DNA from: Chamaelirium japonicum
Lineage: Eukaryota > Streptophyta > Magnoliopsida > Liliales > Melanthiaceae
Direction of reading: 5' to 3'
NCBI GenBank assembly: GCA_947650365.1
Contig: OX393549.1
Span: 23,177,347-23,241,346 of the forward strand
DNA: 64,000 nucleotides
Shown here: positions 1 through 10,534 of the stretch, piece after piece
Position numbering within the stretch: the stretch's first letter is position 1
Layout of the letters: the number at the start of each line of letters is the position of its first letter
Position numbers and translations under genes: made by a program
Notes under the pieces: generated by a model
What the model was told of the DNA's origin: nothing
Database searches by the model: none
Seen by the model: the letters and a program-made list of their open reading frames with translations, nothing else

Positions 1-1010
1 GCCTATAGGCATTGAGCAATTGATCGTTCAGGTTGCCCAATAGGTTGGATTTGTATGGAGTCCACTTGGACAGGACAGTAGTGTCACTAGCTCGATTAAT
101 CTTTGGCCATCATCGAACGATCATAGATTAACAAGAAGATCAGATGTCCTTTAGGTTGTCAAAGGTGAGGATAGATCTTGCAACTTTTCTAACTGAGTTG
201 CAAATGAGACCTCTCACTTATATATACAAGGGTCCAAAGGTAGCTGGATGATACCATCTGAAACGCCCTAAGGGGTGGCAACTCTATGAAGTCCACCATA
301 TTTCTACCATAAATGCCTATTAAGTTTTTTACAAGATAATCTAAATATGCCAAATACCATAATCAAGATTCAAGAGTACTATGGAGCTCTAGAATCTTTC
401 ATTTAAATCTCCCATTCCAAGAGTCTCATAAGTTCTGAGTGAATGCATAGGAATTTGACAAGATAAGATGGGGTTATACCATATGTGCAATACAATCACC
501 ATTTCAAGTTACTAAACATTCCCAATTGCCACATATAGCAATGAAAGGTATCTAAGACGCTTCTAGTGCCCGTTGAACCTTTTTTTAACATAGAAAATTA
601 CATGGGAGCTTTTTGCATACCGTGTACCATCGACGAGCCTATAAATGGAAAAATAATGCTTGAGGATACATAATGCTATGATGCCAAATAGGCAATAGCG
701 CAAACACCTCGTGCACGTTTGGCTCCTTGTTTTGGTTTGGCCGGGAATTGGATTGGGATTTGCCCATTGTGGCGCATTTGGTTCACGGTTTGGACCCCTA
801 CTTTACCTTCCGAGTGCCATCCAATTCCTCCTGCACAATGGAGCTTCAGATTCTGAGGAATTGTTTTTAATATTTTTGATATAGCAACCATACACTCCCT
901 CAAGCCAAAGAACAAATGAGATATAACTTATCAATCCATTTTTAATCCTAATCAACCCCGTTTTCTTCTTGTTTCCTCCCTCCATCAACTGCCATGTGAT
1001 CTTCATTGCT
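1..1010. other. No recognisable gene
   Basis: Moderately AT-rich sequence with only short open frames that have no family-like features. I searched the minus strand here for the missing 3' exons of the TOM1-like gene that starts at 3244 and did not find its expected conserved segments. No terminal repeats or RNA genes were seen. Confidence 0.5.
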
Positions 1011-1014
1011 CAGT

Positions 1015-1235
1015 TCACATGTGATCTCCTGTGTCGGTCAGAATTTTTTCCGGCTCTGGTTTGTCACCTATGATCCTTTCGGGGCACGGTCACCTGCCAT
1101 CCGACAGACTCCGGTCACCTGCGATCAACTAGGCTTCTCTCACCTACAATATTCCAGGCCCCTATCACCTGTAATCTTCAGGCTCCAAACACCTATGCTC
1201 TCACAAGATCCATTCACATGTGATCCTCTGACCTT
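1015..1235. repeat. Degenerate ~26-bp minisatellite (about 8 units)
   Basis: Imperfect head-to-tail units of 23-36 bp are each anchored by a core like TCACCTGYGATC, at roughly 1015, 1063, 1088, 1113, 1139, 1166, 1189 and 1212. The linkers vary but often contain a CTCCG- or GGCTCC-like stretch. The open frame across it is a by-product of the repeat. From 1236 to 2230 I see nothing else recognisable. Confidence 0.6.
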
Positions 1236-2230
1236 CTCTCCTCCTTCATCCTTCCCCCCTAACCCATTCTAGCCTTCTAGGGTTAAGTTTTTTTTTTGGC
1301 TTTTTGATTGTATGTGTTATAGGGTTTGATTTGTTTAAGTATTTTATTCTTTGAATGGTGTATCTATTTTGTTTAGGATAATTGTTGGATCTGGCCTCTC
1401 TTTTGGCCGATGATTGTTGGATATGGCATTTGTGTTGGCCGCTGAACACTCAAACCTTATTATGCAATCGAGGACCTTGTTATAATCTTTTATTATTTGT
1501 ATGAATCCTCAAACCTTGTTATGATGCTTTGCTACTTTTTAATAGATGAATGCATGTGTGAAATTCAAAGTATGATCCTACTTCGTAGATTTAATTTTAA
1601 TAAAACCTAATTGAATGATCGGAAGGTACAAGGATTTACTTAGTTATTATTTCCCTAAGAACTTTTAAAAAGACTTCTTTTCTCCAAGCATAAAATCGCA
1701 AGATGTTTCAATGCAAAGAAAAAGTTTCACAAAGTTGCCAATATATAGATTTACTCAATCACCATAATAAACTTATACAATAGTTTTCGAACTATAATTA
1801 ACGTGAATGAGTTAATGAACAACGTCAAGGCTCATAAAAATTTAAAAGGGACAATTAGTGGTACTGGTGCAGGAAAATCTCCTATATTGTTTTCAGATTT
1901 CAGTTGATTGGCTTCTTGCTTATTTGGTAAATCCTCATTCATTTATTTTCAGCGCAGTGGTCTATATCATGTCATATCAACCAAGGCGTTTGCCATTTCA
2001 CCAATAGATCATGCTATAACAATAGGGTAGATATCATGCAAAATCCAGCTGACCTTCCTACAATGAATACAAGAAAATCATATTGAGCTTCCACCTCCTT
2101 TGTTACATTAGCTACAGATATACAAAACATACAAAAAGAGCTCATGTTCCATCCTAGTAGCGGGAAAAAGACAAATCCCTTTGATGAAACTTCCATTATT
2201 CTTCATTAAATCTGTTAACCAACCATTTAC

Positions 2231-3244
2231 CTGTATGCCATAGACCACCGCATTAATTGCGTAGAAAGTCGGTCTAAGCCCATCAGTCGATACTGCACGA
2301 GCCTGCCATACATCCCAATATTGGAAAAGGGAACATATCAAGCATCCAAACCAAATCAAAACAGAAGGAATTGAGCCAAAAATGAAATCCCAACCTGATA
2401 ATATATTTCTGCCCAAAACAATACCAAGAGCGCGTAGGTCGTGAAGAATACAAGACCGGGCATGTCAAGAAGAATATGCTGAAGAATCTGCAAAAGTAGC
2501 ACCAATGCACGCCATTAGAACCATCCATATAGATTGCTGTCAAACCAGCATGGGTATTCGGTAGAACAAACCTCGGGCTTTATCATTTGCACGCTCGGAC
2601 GAAATACTAAGACGATCGATCTCACTGCAAAGGGGAATAGAGTAGCAACGCCGCCATTCGATAAGGGCAACCGCATAACAAGTCGAGGGCATAAAAGCAT
2701 GGATGAAAGGGATACAAACCAGCATTCACCACGAAATTCAAGAAGTGGAAGACCTTTTGAGTGGTCCAACCATATTCCGGAACTCTACATTCGATTCTAA
2801 CCAGTTGGATCTACATGATGCAGAATTCCAGTATTAAGATTTTCGATAATTATCCAAATCCACGCAGAACTCACAGGGGAATAGAATGGCATTTCCCTTG
2901 GGGTCTCTCAAATCTAGAAAAACAATGATTTCATCCCCTTTTCATGACTCAAAATCCTCTCAAATTCTTTGTATGATCACCATAATACAAGTAAGAACAA
3001 GAAAAGAACGATTTTTTGGCCTCGTTTCTCGAAATCTGAGTCCAAGGAAAGCCGAACGATGGAATTGAATAGCGGGAGCGGAGTGGGGAGAGATTACGAG
3101 AGCGATGAGTGCAACGAATCCGTAGAGGCCGGAGAGGGTGTGGAAGATCCGATCCTGCCACAAGGGCGAGTTGTTCACCTCCTCCCACCAATCCGACGTG
3201 CTCTTAAGGCCGTGCAGCGCCACCACCGGCGCCGACGAGGCCAT
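2231..3244 (-). CDS. TOM1/TOM3 (THH)-family membrane protein, first five exons
   Basis: Five exons rebuild the N-terminal half of the tobamovirus-multiplication-1/3 family of multipass tonoplast proteins. Exon 1 is 3098-3244 (ATG at 3244; [17 protein letters not shown]), exon 2 is 2720-2810 ([18 protein letters not shown]), exon 3 is 2572-2624, exon 4 is 2395-2487 ([16 protein letters not shown]) and exon 5 is 2231-2302 ([19 protein letters not shown]). Every junction has GT..AG and the phases (0,1,0,0) join without a break, giving 152 residues with no stop. Family members are about 280-300 residues, so the C-terminal transmembrane half is missing. It was not found in the 2.2 kb downstream, so it is either beyond the left edge after a long intron or lost. 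The ATG at 3244 was chosen because family-like sequence starts about 18 residues after it. These host proteins are known as membrane anchors of replication for tobamoviruses; their normal role is less clear. Confidence 0.85.
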
Positions 3245-3352
3245 CGGATCTCCGCCGCAATATCCACGGAAACTCGAATTCCCCGGCGGTGGAGCCGAGT
3301 CTCGGCGATCTGAGGCGCCGGAGATTCGGGGTATCAAGGGTTGGGCTCAGAG

Positions 3353-3354
<2 letters not shown>

Positions 3355-3388
<34 letters not shown>
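3355..3388. repeat. (GA)n microsatellite in the TOM1-like 5' leader
   Basis: About 17 GA units, read as (CT)n on the coding strand, lie 110-145 bp upstream of the ATG at 3244. CT-rich leaders are common in plant genes. Confidence 0.85.
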
Positions 3389-3390
<2 letters not shown>

Positions 3391-3460
3391 CGGGGCTCGG
3401 AATCTCGGATTGGTCGATGTGCTCCAAGTCGAGGAAACGGACGCGGATCCGCATCGCCGC

Positions 3461-3478
3461 CACGTGTAAATTTAAAAG
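3461..3478 (-). promoter_or_regulatory. Candidate promoter of the TOM1-like gene: G-box plus AT-rich box
   Basis: A perfect CACGTG G-box (3461-3466) adjoins a TTTAAA stretch (3471-3476) about 225 bp upstream of the start codon. Position and motifs fit a core promoter; assignment is inference only. Confidence 0.3.
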
Positions 3479-3739
3479 AAAACAGCTCACGACGCCGTGG
3501 TCCAACTCGGCGGACACTCATCCCCAGGGCGGGGAAATTTTCAGCGCATCCTGCGTACACTACAACTGCAGGGCCCACCGCCATTCAAGAGACCGGATTG
3601 CAGCTCCAGAACATGGAGGTAGTGGCCCCTAGCACTTATAGCGTGCTGATTGGCTCTGCACAACAGTTGTAGCGTACGTAGGATGTGCTGAAAATTTCCA
3701 CCACCAAGACGTAGCGACCAGGGCTTATAAACGAACCTA

Positions 3740-3913
3740 GCTGTTCGTGAGCAGTTCACAGACGAGTTTGTTCAACCACTGATCGAACCAAGCCCAAGGC
3801 TAGAGTTTAGGCTAAACGAGCTAAGCTCAAACAGGGCAAAACCCGGCTCGTTTCGGCTCGCGGACTTTCGATTGAATCTGGAGTTTGCGAACAAGCTCGA
3901 TAACGAATCGTTC
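3740..3913. repeat. Left half of a dispersed AGCTCGG-rich repeat, split by a Copia element
   Basis: Sequence rich in GAGCT, GCTCG and TTCG motifs stops at 3913 and resumes at 7199-7350 on the far side of the Copia insertion, ending near CTGCAGCCCTAGC. It resembles the common plant non-autonomous hAT-type repeats, but clear terminal inverted repeats were not identified. Confidence 0.35.
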
Positions 3914-4625
3914 TGTTGAGGATGTTGGCTTGAAACAAGTCCTCCACAATGTCCATGAGCGAAGGATGGCGGAATATGGAGCGTGAAAGGAAACTCAACG
4001 TGGAGGACAGGGTGTAGGTTGGGTGCCAACTGTGCGGCAACCAGTCACTGGCAGGCACCAGGATTGAGGCCAGCCTCGGGTTGGCGCTCTGGGCGCGCAC
4101 TAGGTGCCAAGCACAAAAGTGCACGGGTTGGACTCGGTTTTGCATTGGATTCCAAGAGAACTCATAGGGATTTGGCTCTATCTTTTTCTCCTAGGTCTTG
4201 CACAAACTAGGGGCTATAAAAGTGACCCCTAGGGATGAATAAGAAGAACAAAGAAGAATCTAAAAGCTCTTTGTGAGAAGAAAGAGAGGGTAGCCATTAT
4301 CGGGTTAGAGCGAGGGTTTCTCTTGTTCTTGGGGTGAGAGAGCTGCGGTATTTCTTCTTGTTCCTTGAAGGGTTATCTCTTTCTGGGTTGAGAGAGGCAT
4401 TTGTTGGAGGGCAAACATGTGTGTGCTCCTTGTATTCATTTTCTAAGTGAATCCATTGATATTTGATTGTCGGATATCATTTTGTGTTCTTGTGTTTTGT
4501 GCTTTTGTGTACATTGATCGTTCGTTCTTCTCATTGGTAAAATTCATCTTCTAGTGGAGTTCTTTACATCTTTTGACGTCCGTTCCATTGCGCGGAGCCT
4601 CGGTGGTGGAATCGATTTCCTAACA
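3914..4625 (+). repeat. 5' LTR of the Copia element
   Basis: It runs 712 bp and has a TATA box (CTATAAAAG) near 4213-4221 after a GGGG stretch, matching the same motif near 6890 in the 3' LTR. The U3 region contains repeated GGCGCC-type palindromic words. A diverged minus-strand copy of this LTR family lies at about 33000-33780. Confidence 0.88.
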
Positions 4626-4627
4626 AC

Positions 4628-4639
4628 TGGTATCAAAGC
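4628..4639 (+). other. Primer binding site, initiator tRNA-Met type
   Basis: TGGTATCAAAGC, two bases after the LTR end, differs by one base from the standard plant site TGGTATCAGAGC complementary to the 3' end of initiator tRNA-Met. Confidence 0.85.
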
Positions 4640-4712
4640 TTCTTGTTGGGTGATTCCTAAGGCTCAAGGTTGAAAGCGAAGAAATCAGATATCGCATTTT
4701 TCCAGATCGAAC

Positions 4713-5530
4713 ATGAAGTTTGAGATCAAGAAGCTCGATGGCGAGATCAACATTAGCTTGTGGCAAATACAAGTCAGAGATGTATTGATCCAATGCGGAT
4801 TGCATCAAGCCTTGAAGGGCGTCAAGCCAGACAAGATGAAGGAAGGCGAGTCGATTGAGTTTTATTCGGATGTGTCTCGTGAAGGTCGTGTTGGTGAACA
4901 TCTTTAGGGAGGTTTCTACGGTAAAGTTATGGGAAACTCTGGAAGGCATGTACATGACCTGGTCATTTACGAACTGGATGTACTTGAAATAGAAGATCTA
5001 CAATCTCCAAATGGTGGAAGGTATGAGGATTGTTGAGCATCTCTCGGTTTTCAATCAATTAACAGAAGAGTTACTCAATATCGATGAAGACATGAAGGAG
5101 ACGGACAAGACACTACTTCTTCTTGGCTCGTTACCTCAGTCCTACGAGCATCTGAAGGTAATTATGCTCTAAAGGAAGGAGTCAATAAAGTTGGAGGATA
5201 TCAAGGCTATGCTTCTCTCAAATGAAGTTTGTTTGAAGGAGGTAAGCGAGGTGGTTAGCGATACCAGGCCAAGTTATTGACAGTACAAGCAGGGGGAAGA
5301 AGAAGAAAAATAGGCAAAGATTGTGCGGGAAGTGCGGTAGATCTGGGCACTTCAAATCAGAGTGCAAGTAGAAAGGTGGAGCAAGATCGGATTGCTTAGG
5401 GTCATCTAGCGGCAACGCAGTTGTCTAAGATGACGGATCCACAAATTATACCTCGTCAGTGAGTATCGATGTTGGGGAGCTCCTGATGGGTACTACTAAT
5501 GTTATATCATATCAGAATTGGATAATGATA
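4713..5530 (+). pseudogene. Copia gag with zinc knuckle, disrupted
   Basis: The frame opens with an ATG at 4713 (MKFEIKKLDGEINISLW), typical of Copia gag of the UBN2 type. After the first stop near 4905 other frames continue with LWETLEGMYM, LLLLGSLPQSYEHLK and LEDIKAMLLSNE, then a zinc knuckle of CGKCGRSGHFKSEC type (CX2CX4HX4C) near 5320-5365, and WIM at the expected start of protease. There are several stops and frame changes, so the copy is dead. After the nested solo LTR (from 6194) a short stretch resembles the pre-integrase region (MIMKGVLSRGLYILAGKVV), then all further pol is missing. Confidence 0.75.
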
Positions 5531-5570
5531 GCGGGGCAATAGAGTTGTGGAGATATGGGATGACAAGTCC

Positions 5571-6193
5571 TGTGGGAGGAGATTACGGTCGTTGTACGGT
5601 CCCCCTCCAACAGTCGATTGAGGGTTGAATTCAAGGTGTGGTGCACTATAGAGTGTTGAGCTGTCGAGCAGACGCTGTTGAGTAGGGAAAGAAATAAAGA
5701 AAAGAGAGAGAGAGAGAGAGGGACTTGACACAGGATGTGGTGACGAAGTTCGACCAAAGCCTACGTTTACGTATGGTAAAACACAACATTTAAATCCACT
5801 AACTATGGAAAAGTAGAGCTACTCTCAATAGGCCGAGGAGTGCTTGTACAAGTAGACAAAAGGGTGGAATAGGTCTGACTAGAGTCTGATTATTAAAAGG
5901 TTCAAGGAGCTCTGGAAAATAGAAAGTGGAGTTAAGAATAATGAATTCTAGTCGAAAATATTTGTCGGGTCTGCTATTTATAGAGGTTTGAAAATATCGG
6001 GGATTTTGGTAAATACCCGGGAATATTTACCAGACCTCGGATAATATGTGTGGACCCCAGACAGGGCTGGCGGGTCCAACCGTTATTTTCGTGGATCCCA
6101 GGTAGGGTTGGCAGGTCCCACCGTCATCTTCGTGGGCCCCAAGTTGGGCTTGCAGGTCCCACCGTCAAGCGTTATCCAGATTTTGCACCTACA
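5571..6193 (-). mobile_element. Solo LTR (family shared with 29574-30705)
   Basis: Bounded by TGTGGGAGGAG and ACCTACA, so the minus-strand LTR would begin TGTAGGTGCAAAATCTGG. It holds a short GA tract (5703-5722) and, near its right end, three copies of a GGGCC..GGCAGGTCCCACCGTC motif about 55 bp apart. It interrupts the Copia pol remnant. Flanks AGTCC and AGTTT (3 of 5 matching) may be a decayed target duplication. The second copy at 29574-30705 aligns along the whole length. Confidence 0.75.
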
Positions 6194-6497
6194 AGTTTAT
6201 GATCATGAAGGGGGTCTTAAGTAGAGGCCTATACATATTAGCTGGTAAAGTTGTAGCAAAGGCGGGTATTTGGCGACGAGTAAGAGTGCCGGTGGAGTTC
6301 ACTCAAGGGCGAGGGTGATCAAGAGATGGGTTTCATTGACCAAGTCTTATGACTTGGGCAATCACCAAGTTTGGTGATTAGGCTCCTTGTGCGGGGGCAA
6401 AGGGACGACAACGATAAGGAGATGGATTCACAGTTCAAAAAGATGAAGTTCGTGTTCAATGTTTTGTTCTTGTCTTGTTTGAAGCCAAGGTGGAGAT

Positions 6498-7198
6498 TGT
6501 TGAGGATGTTGGCTTGAAACAAGTCATCCACAATGTCTAATGTTCATGCGCAAATGATAGCGGAAGACGGAGCGACAAAAGACCAAGGACGAAGTGCGAA
6601 AAGAGACTCGACTCGGAGGACCCGGGTGCAGGTTGGCACCCTGGGCGCCAACTGTGTGGCACCAGGATTGGGGTCAGCCTCGGGTCGGCGCCCTGGGCGC
6701 CACTTTTGGCACCTAGAGCGAGGGTCTCGCGTCCGGTGAATATTCGGCCTCCAAGTCATTGGCGTCCAGTGGCGCCAGGCACAAAGTGCATGGGTTGGAC
6801 TTGGTTTTGTACGGAATTCCAAGAGAACTTATAGGGATTTGGCTCTATGTTTTCTCCTAGGTCTTACACGAACTTGGGGCTATAAAAGGGACCTCTAGGG
6901 ATGAACAAGGAAGGATCTAAAGGCTCTTTGTGAGAAGAAAGAGAGGAAAGTCATCATTGGGTTAGAGCGATGGTTTCTCTAGTTCTTGGGATGAGATGAC
7001 TGTGGTATTTCTTCTTGTTTCTTATGGGGTTATCTCTTTATGGGTTGGGAGAGGAATTGGTTGGAGGGCAAACATATGTGTGCATTGATCCTTCGTTCTT
7101 CTCATTGGTGATGTTTGCCATCTTCCGGTGGAGTTCTTTGTGCCTTCGACGTCATTTCCGTTGCGCGGAGCCTTGGTGGTGGGATCGATTCCCCAACA
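6498..7198 (+). repeat. 3' LTR of the Copia element
   Basis: It runs 701 bp and starts and ends like the LTR at 3914-4625, with the same TATA box (6890-6897). The two LTRs differ by many substitutions and small indels, so this insertion is not recent. Confidence 0.88.
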
Positions 7199-7494
7199 TG
7201 TTCGAATTTGTTCGATTACTAGTTAAGCCAACCCTAGCCTGAAGTTTAGTCTACTTAGCCAACGACCCAAGCTCGAACAAACCATACTTCATTCAATAAA
7301 TGAGCCAAGCTCAAGCAGACCAAAGCTCGGCTCATCTGCAGCCCTAGCAACAACCACAAATTTGTATTGTATTCCTAGCAATAAAGTAAAGTAAGACTTA
7401 TTTGACTGGAAATTGCAAATGTACGCATATAGATGATAATGCTTAAAACTAACCCCCCCTTTCCGCAAGTTGTAGTATCGGATCCTGTGTGTTT

Positions 7495-7660
7495 TCCTCC
7501 CGTCTTTGTGGTAGGCTTATCTCTCGTCTTTGTGACGGGTTTATTCATGCTCCTATGTGGCACTATTACAGACAGGGTGGTGGTTCGAACACTGGCCTAT
7601 CTTGTGCTCTTTGCATTAATAAGTGATGTACTGACGATGAGGTCCCTTCTAAAAAAAATA
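7495..7660 (+). mobile_element. SINE copy, 3' part
   Basis: A tRNA-like box B (GGTTCGAACAC) is followed by CCTATCTTGTGC, TGATGTACTGA and a GGTCCCTTCT-(A)8 end. The same order of words occurs at 32335-32500 and 52215-52375, so these are three members of one tRNA-derived SINE family. Confidence 0.6.
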
Positions 7661-7899
7661 GGGTGCAAACATACACTTACAAATAATTTACTTAAACTAG
7701 AGTTAGAGTTAGAGTTCTCATCTCATCATGTTTATAAAAATTTCACCCAAATATACTTAACTTCAGTTAGCTGCTTAGAAACACAAACAAGGCTGGAGCT
7801 AAACTTGATAGGGACTCACATAAGCCGGATGAGCTTAAGTCTCATGCTCAGGCTGCATTGTCCAGCATGTAGTCCGAGCTCAAGATTGGCTTACTCTTT

Positions 7900-9108
7900 G
7901 CTTCATCGGCTCTTCAGTCCGAGTTTGGCCCTTGGATGGTGGTTCCGTGTAGGCCAGGGAGAAAGCCGGCGGTGCTACAGGGGATAAGACAGAGCCAGAG
8001 AGATGATAGATGTGAAGCTTTAGAGCCTCCTGGAGGCGGTTCGGCGAAGCGGTTTGGTCGAGGCGGTCGTGTGGGGATTTCTATGTCTCGAAGTAATGAT
8101 AACTTGGTGCAGGCTATGGACCAATCGGGATCAAGATTCCATATATTGGAGGGTGTGGCGGAGGGTGAGGGGATCAAAGTTTCCATGCATGAGGGTGATA
8201 GGCAAGGGGATTCAATGCATGAGGAGGCTGATGCTTGCTCCACTCCTGTGGTGGAGGATTCCCAGATGACAGACGTTGGAGTTTTGGTGGGTTCCAACGT
8301 GGCCGTACAACAGCAGTGTACAAGCTCACATGGGGTGAGCCCCTTGAGACATCTTTGTGATGATGGTCAGGAGGGGAAGTCTATGAGGAATGGTAAATCA
8401 TGCCATAAAGGACGGGGCAGGATGAATGGGTTGCCACGTGCTAATCAAGCTGACGGTGGGTCCCCAGCGGTGCAAGGTGGGGTTGGGTCAGGTGTCTCCC
8501 AAGACTTCCCACCCGGTTTTGGGTTACTGGGGGGCTCGGCGGGTGGTGGCACGATGAGGTCAACTGAACAACTTCACTTGGAGGCGGTGGATCAGATTCA
8601 GCGTCTTTTAGGTGCAGTGGATAAGGTGCCGGCGGAGGACGAGATGAGTGATAGTGCTTCCGGTGCCGGGGGCGGGTCAGAGGATGGCGATGGACCGAGA
8701 GAGGCCAAATTGGAACCGTTTGGGAGCTGCGGCAGGTCCAAGGTCCGGTTTAAGGACAAATTGGCTTTGAAGGGCCTCATCCTCAAGAAACCAGGCAAGG
8801 GTAGCAAGCTCCCTGCTTCGTTCATTTCTTCCCTCCCTCAATGACGGGGGGTAGGGCTAGGGTGGGGCTGGTAGGATCCTATTTTTGTTTATTTTTTGGT
8901 AGTATGTCATGGTTCCCGCCTAGTTGCGGTTTCGTGTCCCACAGTGAAGCGGTGTATTAGGACGGGTAGATGACTCTGTGTTTGTGCCATTGTGACTCCT
9001 AGTTCTCCCCGTTGTTGGGGTGGTTTTGGGTTTGCGCCGGCCTGTGACGTCTCCTGGAGGTCCGCTTGTGACATCCCCCTTGAATGTACCAAAAAAAAAA
9101 AAAAAAAA
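7900..9108 (+). mobile_element. LINE-derived retroposon with poly(A) tail
   Basis: The unit ends in TGAATGTACC followed by 18 A (9091-9108). The last 60 bp (CTCCTGGAGGTCCG...) match, in inverted orientation, the ends of the two minus-strand retroposons at 9535 and 10535. It carries the C-terminal part of an ORF1-like frame but no ORF2, so it is an internally deleted or non-autonomous LINE. No target duplication was found, possibly because the 5' end is truncated or decayed. Confidence 0.55.
7936..8844 (+). CDS. LINE ORF1-like protein, C-terminal part
   Basis: A 302-codon frame is intact from a Met at 7936 to TGA at 8844, but coding probably continues upstream. The residues just before and at its start read SEFGPWMVVPCRPGRKPA, like the YGPWMLV-basic motif that follows the zinc knuckle in plant L1 ORF1 (DUF4283-type) proteins. 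The rest is low-complexity, Gly/Ser-rich and charged, ending in a basic tail, as in ORF1 C-termini. No membrane or catalytic motif is seen. The frame is followed directly by the 3' UTR and poly(A), where ORF2 would be expected. The assignment rests mainly on the GPWMVV motif and the poly(A) context. Confidence 0.45.
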   Translation: MVVPCRPGRKPAVLQGIRQSQRDDRCEALEPPGGGSAKRFGRGGRVGISMSRSNDNLVQAMDQSGSRFHILEGVAEGEGIKVSMHEGDRQGDSMHEEADACSTPVVEDSQMTDVGVLVGSNVAVQQQCTSSHGVSPLRHLCDDGQEGKSMRNGKSCHKGRGRMNGLPRANQADGGSPAVQGGVGSGVSQDFPPGFGLLGGSAGGGTMRSTEQLHLEAVDQIQRLLGAVDKVPAEDEMSDSASGAGGGSEDGDGPREAKLEPFGSCGRSKVRFKDKLALKGLILKKPGKGSKLPASFISSLPQ

Positions 9109-9120
9109 CCTTTTTTGGGA

Positions 9121-9505
9121 GGGCAAATGACAAACAAACCCTCTGAACTATGTACCTAATTTCACATTGGTCCATCAAGTATTTTTTTGAACAACTTGAT
9201 TTCAAAAACTATGCTATGTCTGCGTGTCCACCACTTCAGTCAAATTTCAGCCGTCAAACTTTATTTTTATGGGATCAAGTTGCCCTTGTCCTAGTCATCA
9301 TATGTAATATTTAGATAACGGATTTAGCCATATTAAAAAGGGTATTTTTGGGATAAATGTACTTAAGTTTGACGGTTGAATGTTGATAGAGGGGGTGAAC
9401 ATGCAGATGGAGCATAGTTCAGCGAGTCAAGTTGTTCCAAAAAACTGTTGATGGACCAATGTAAAATTAGGTGTATAGTTTAAGGGATTTTTTTTAATAT
9501 ATAAT
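9121..9505. mobile_element. MITE-like element with long imperfect inverted repeats
   Basis: The left arm (CCTCTGAACTATGTACC, CACATTGGTCCATCAA, GAACAACTTGA) is mirrored in the right arm (TCAAGTTGTTCC, TTGATGGACCAATGT, GTATAGTTTAAGGG). The arms are about 100 bp with an AT-rich centre. It sits immediately after the LINE poly(A). Confidence 0.65.
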
Positions 9506-9534
9506 TTGCTTTTTTTTTACACAAGCCTAGTCTT

Positions 9535-10235
9535 TTTTTTTTTTGGTAGTTAGAAGGGTGAGATCGCAACAAATCTCAGGAGGTACTACAGTCTGGTACT
9601 AGCAAGACGCCTCATACCGGCACAAACCAAACCCGCACACAAGCGGATATAAAGAAAAACCAGAGCCAACCCTAGTGGCTGGCCACCACCAACAACATCA
9701 CAGGGGAGAGCACACCACCTGCGGCAAGATGAATCCTAGACCAAGATTAAGAAAAAGAAAGGGAAAACCAAACAGGGACTGAAACAAACCAGCACAAAAT
9801 AGAACCATTGCTGGATCCGCCTCCCTCGGAGCCGCCGGAGACGATGCAGAGCCGATCAGCGTCCCCAACCACCGCGAACCACCACCACCAGCCCGAATCG
9901 CCAGGATCCGCCACCACGCAGAGGAGGAGGTTGGAAATCCCACGGCAAACACCGGCCGGGGTCCAGAGCCACCATCTCCTTCACGAAATCGGCCGGAAAA
10001 TCCACGATCCGTCGGTGAAGATACGAGCCGAGGAGGGGCCGCCTCCCGAATCTGTAGCTGGCGAACACAAAATACGGCCGAGGGGGGAAAGCACCTATGC
10101 ACAGGGGGAACGCAACCCGGAGGCCGCCATCAACGAGCACCTGACCTCCCCGGAGCCGACGGCGGCGGCCGGGGAGGTCAAGAAAGCGGAAAACCCTAAC
10201 CCTTGAATTGAGTAGGTTGAAAGTGAAACGGGACC
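9535..10235 (-). mobile_element. Minus-strand non-autonomous LINE/retroposon with 15-bp TSD
   Basis: Flanked by a perfect 15-bp duplication, CACAAGCCTAGTCTT (9520-9534 and 10236-10250). The left end is a T-run, which is a poly(A) tail on the minus strand preceded by TACC. The 3' terminal 60 bp match the other two retroposons nearby. The body is GC-rich (Gly/Arg/Pro-type frames on both strands) and lacks any reverse transcriptase, so it was mobilised in trans. Confidence 0.85.
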
Positions 10236-10250
10236 CACAAGCCTAGTCTT

Positions 10251-10503
10251 CAATGTTATAGTTGAGATCGAGTTGGGATCGATGATCTGTGCGACTACCT
10301 TTGGTGGGTGCCCATGTATCCATTTGGAATTTTGATTGATTGGTGCTAAATCTGTTTGGCTTGCGTTCCTATACATGTCCTCCCATTGTGAGCAACAATG
10401 AATAAGAGACTCTCCCCATCTTTCGTGGAGTAAGGCTTACGAGCCAAACCCACGTAAATCGATCGCCCTTGTTATTTATGTGAATGTTTCTTTAGTTTCT
10501 TCA
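10251..10503 (+). repeat. Old Copia LTR, 3' part, split by the retroposon at 9535
   Basis: The sequence ends in TTCTTCA directly before a Copia primer site at 10504. Its upstream portion lies left of the retroposon, because the duplication CACAAGCCTAGTCTT was part of it. There is no coding region; after the primer site another retroposon (10535-11354) intervenes. Confidence 0.55.
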
Positions 10504-10520
10504 TGGTATTAGAGCGGGTT
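10504..10520 (+). other. Primer binding site (initiator tRNA-Met type)
   Basis: TGGTATTAGAGCGGGTT is one transition from the common TGGTATCAGAGCGGGTT of plant Copia elements. Confidence 0.7.
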
Positions 10521-10534
10521 GCTTGATCCAACTT

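Larger units (their letters stand above)
3914..7198 (+). mobile_element. Truncated Ty1/Copia retrotransposon with both LTRs
   Basis: Two LTRs (3914-4625 and 6498-7198) start TGTTGAGGATGTTGGCTTG and end in ACA. A primer site follows the 5' LTR, a polypurine tract (AAGGTGGAGAT) precedes the 3' LTR, and the flanks carry a near-identical 5-bp duplication (CGTTC at 3909-3913, TGTTC at 7199-7203). The internal region is only 1.87 kb: gag, the zinc knuckle and a short pol stretch remain, while integrase, reverse transcriptase and RNase H are gone. A 623-bp solo LTR of another family is nested inside. Confidence 0.9.

Noticed and set aside
8054..8269. Overlapping second frame in the LINE-derived unit
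   Set aside because: Shadow of the 302-codon frame with no features of its own.
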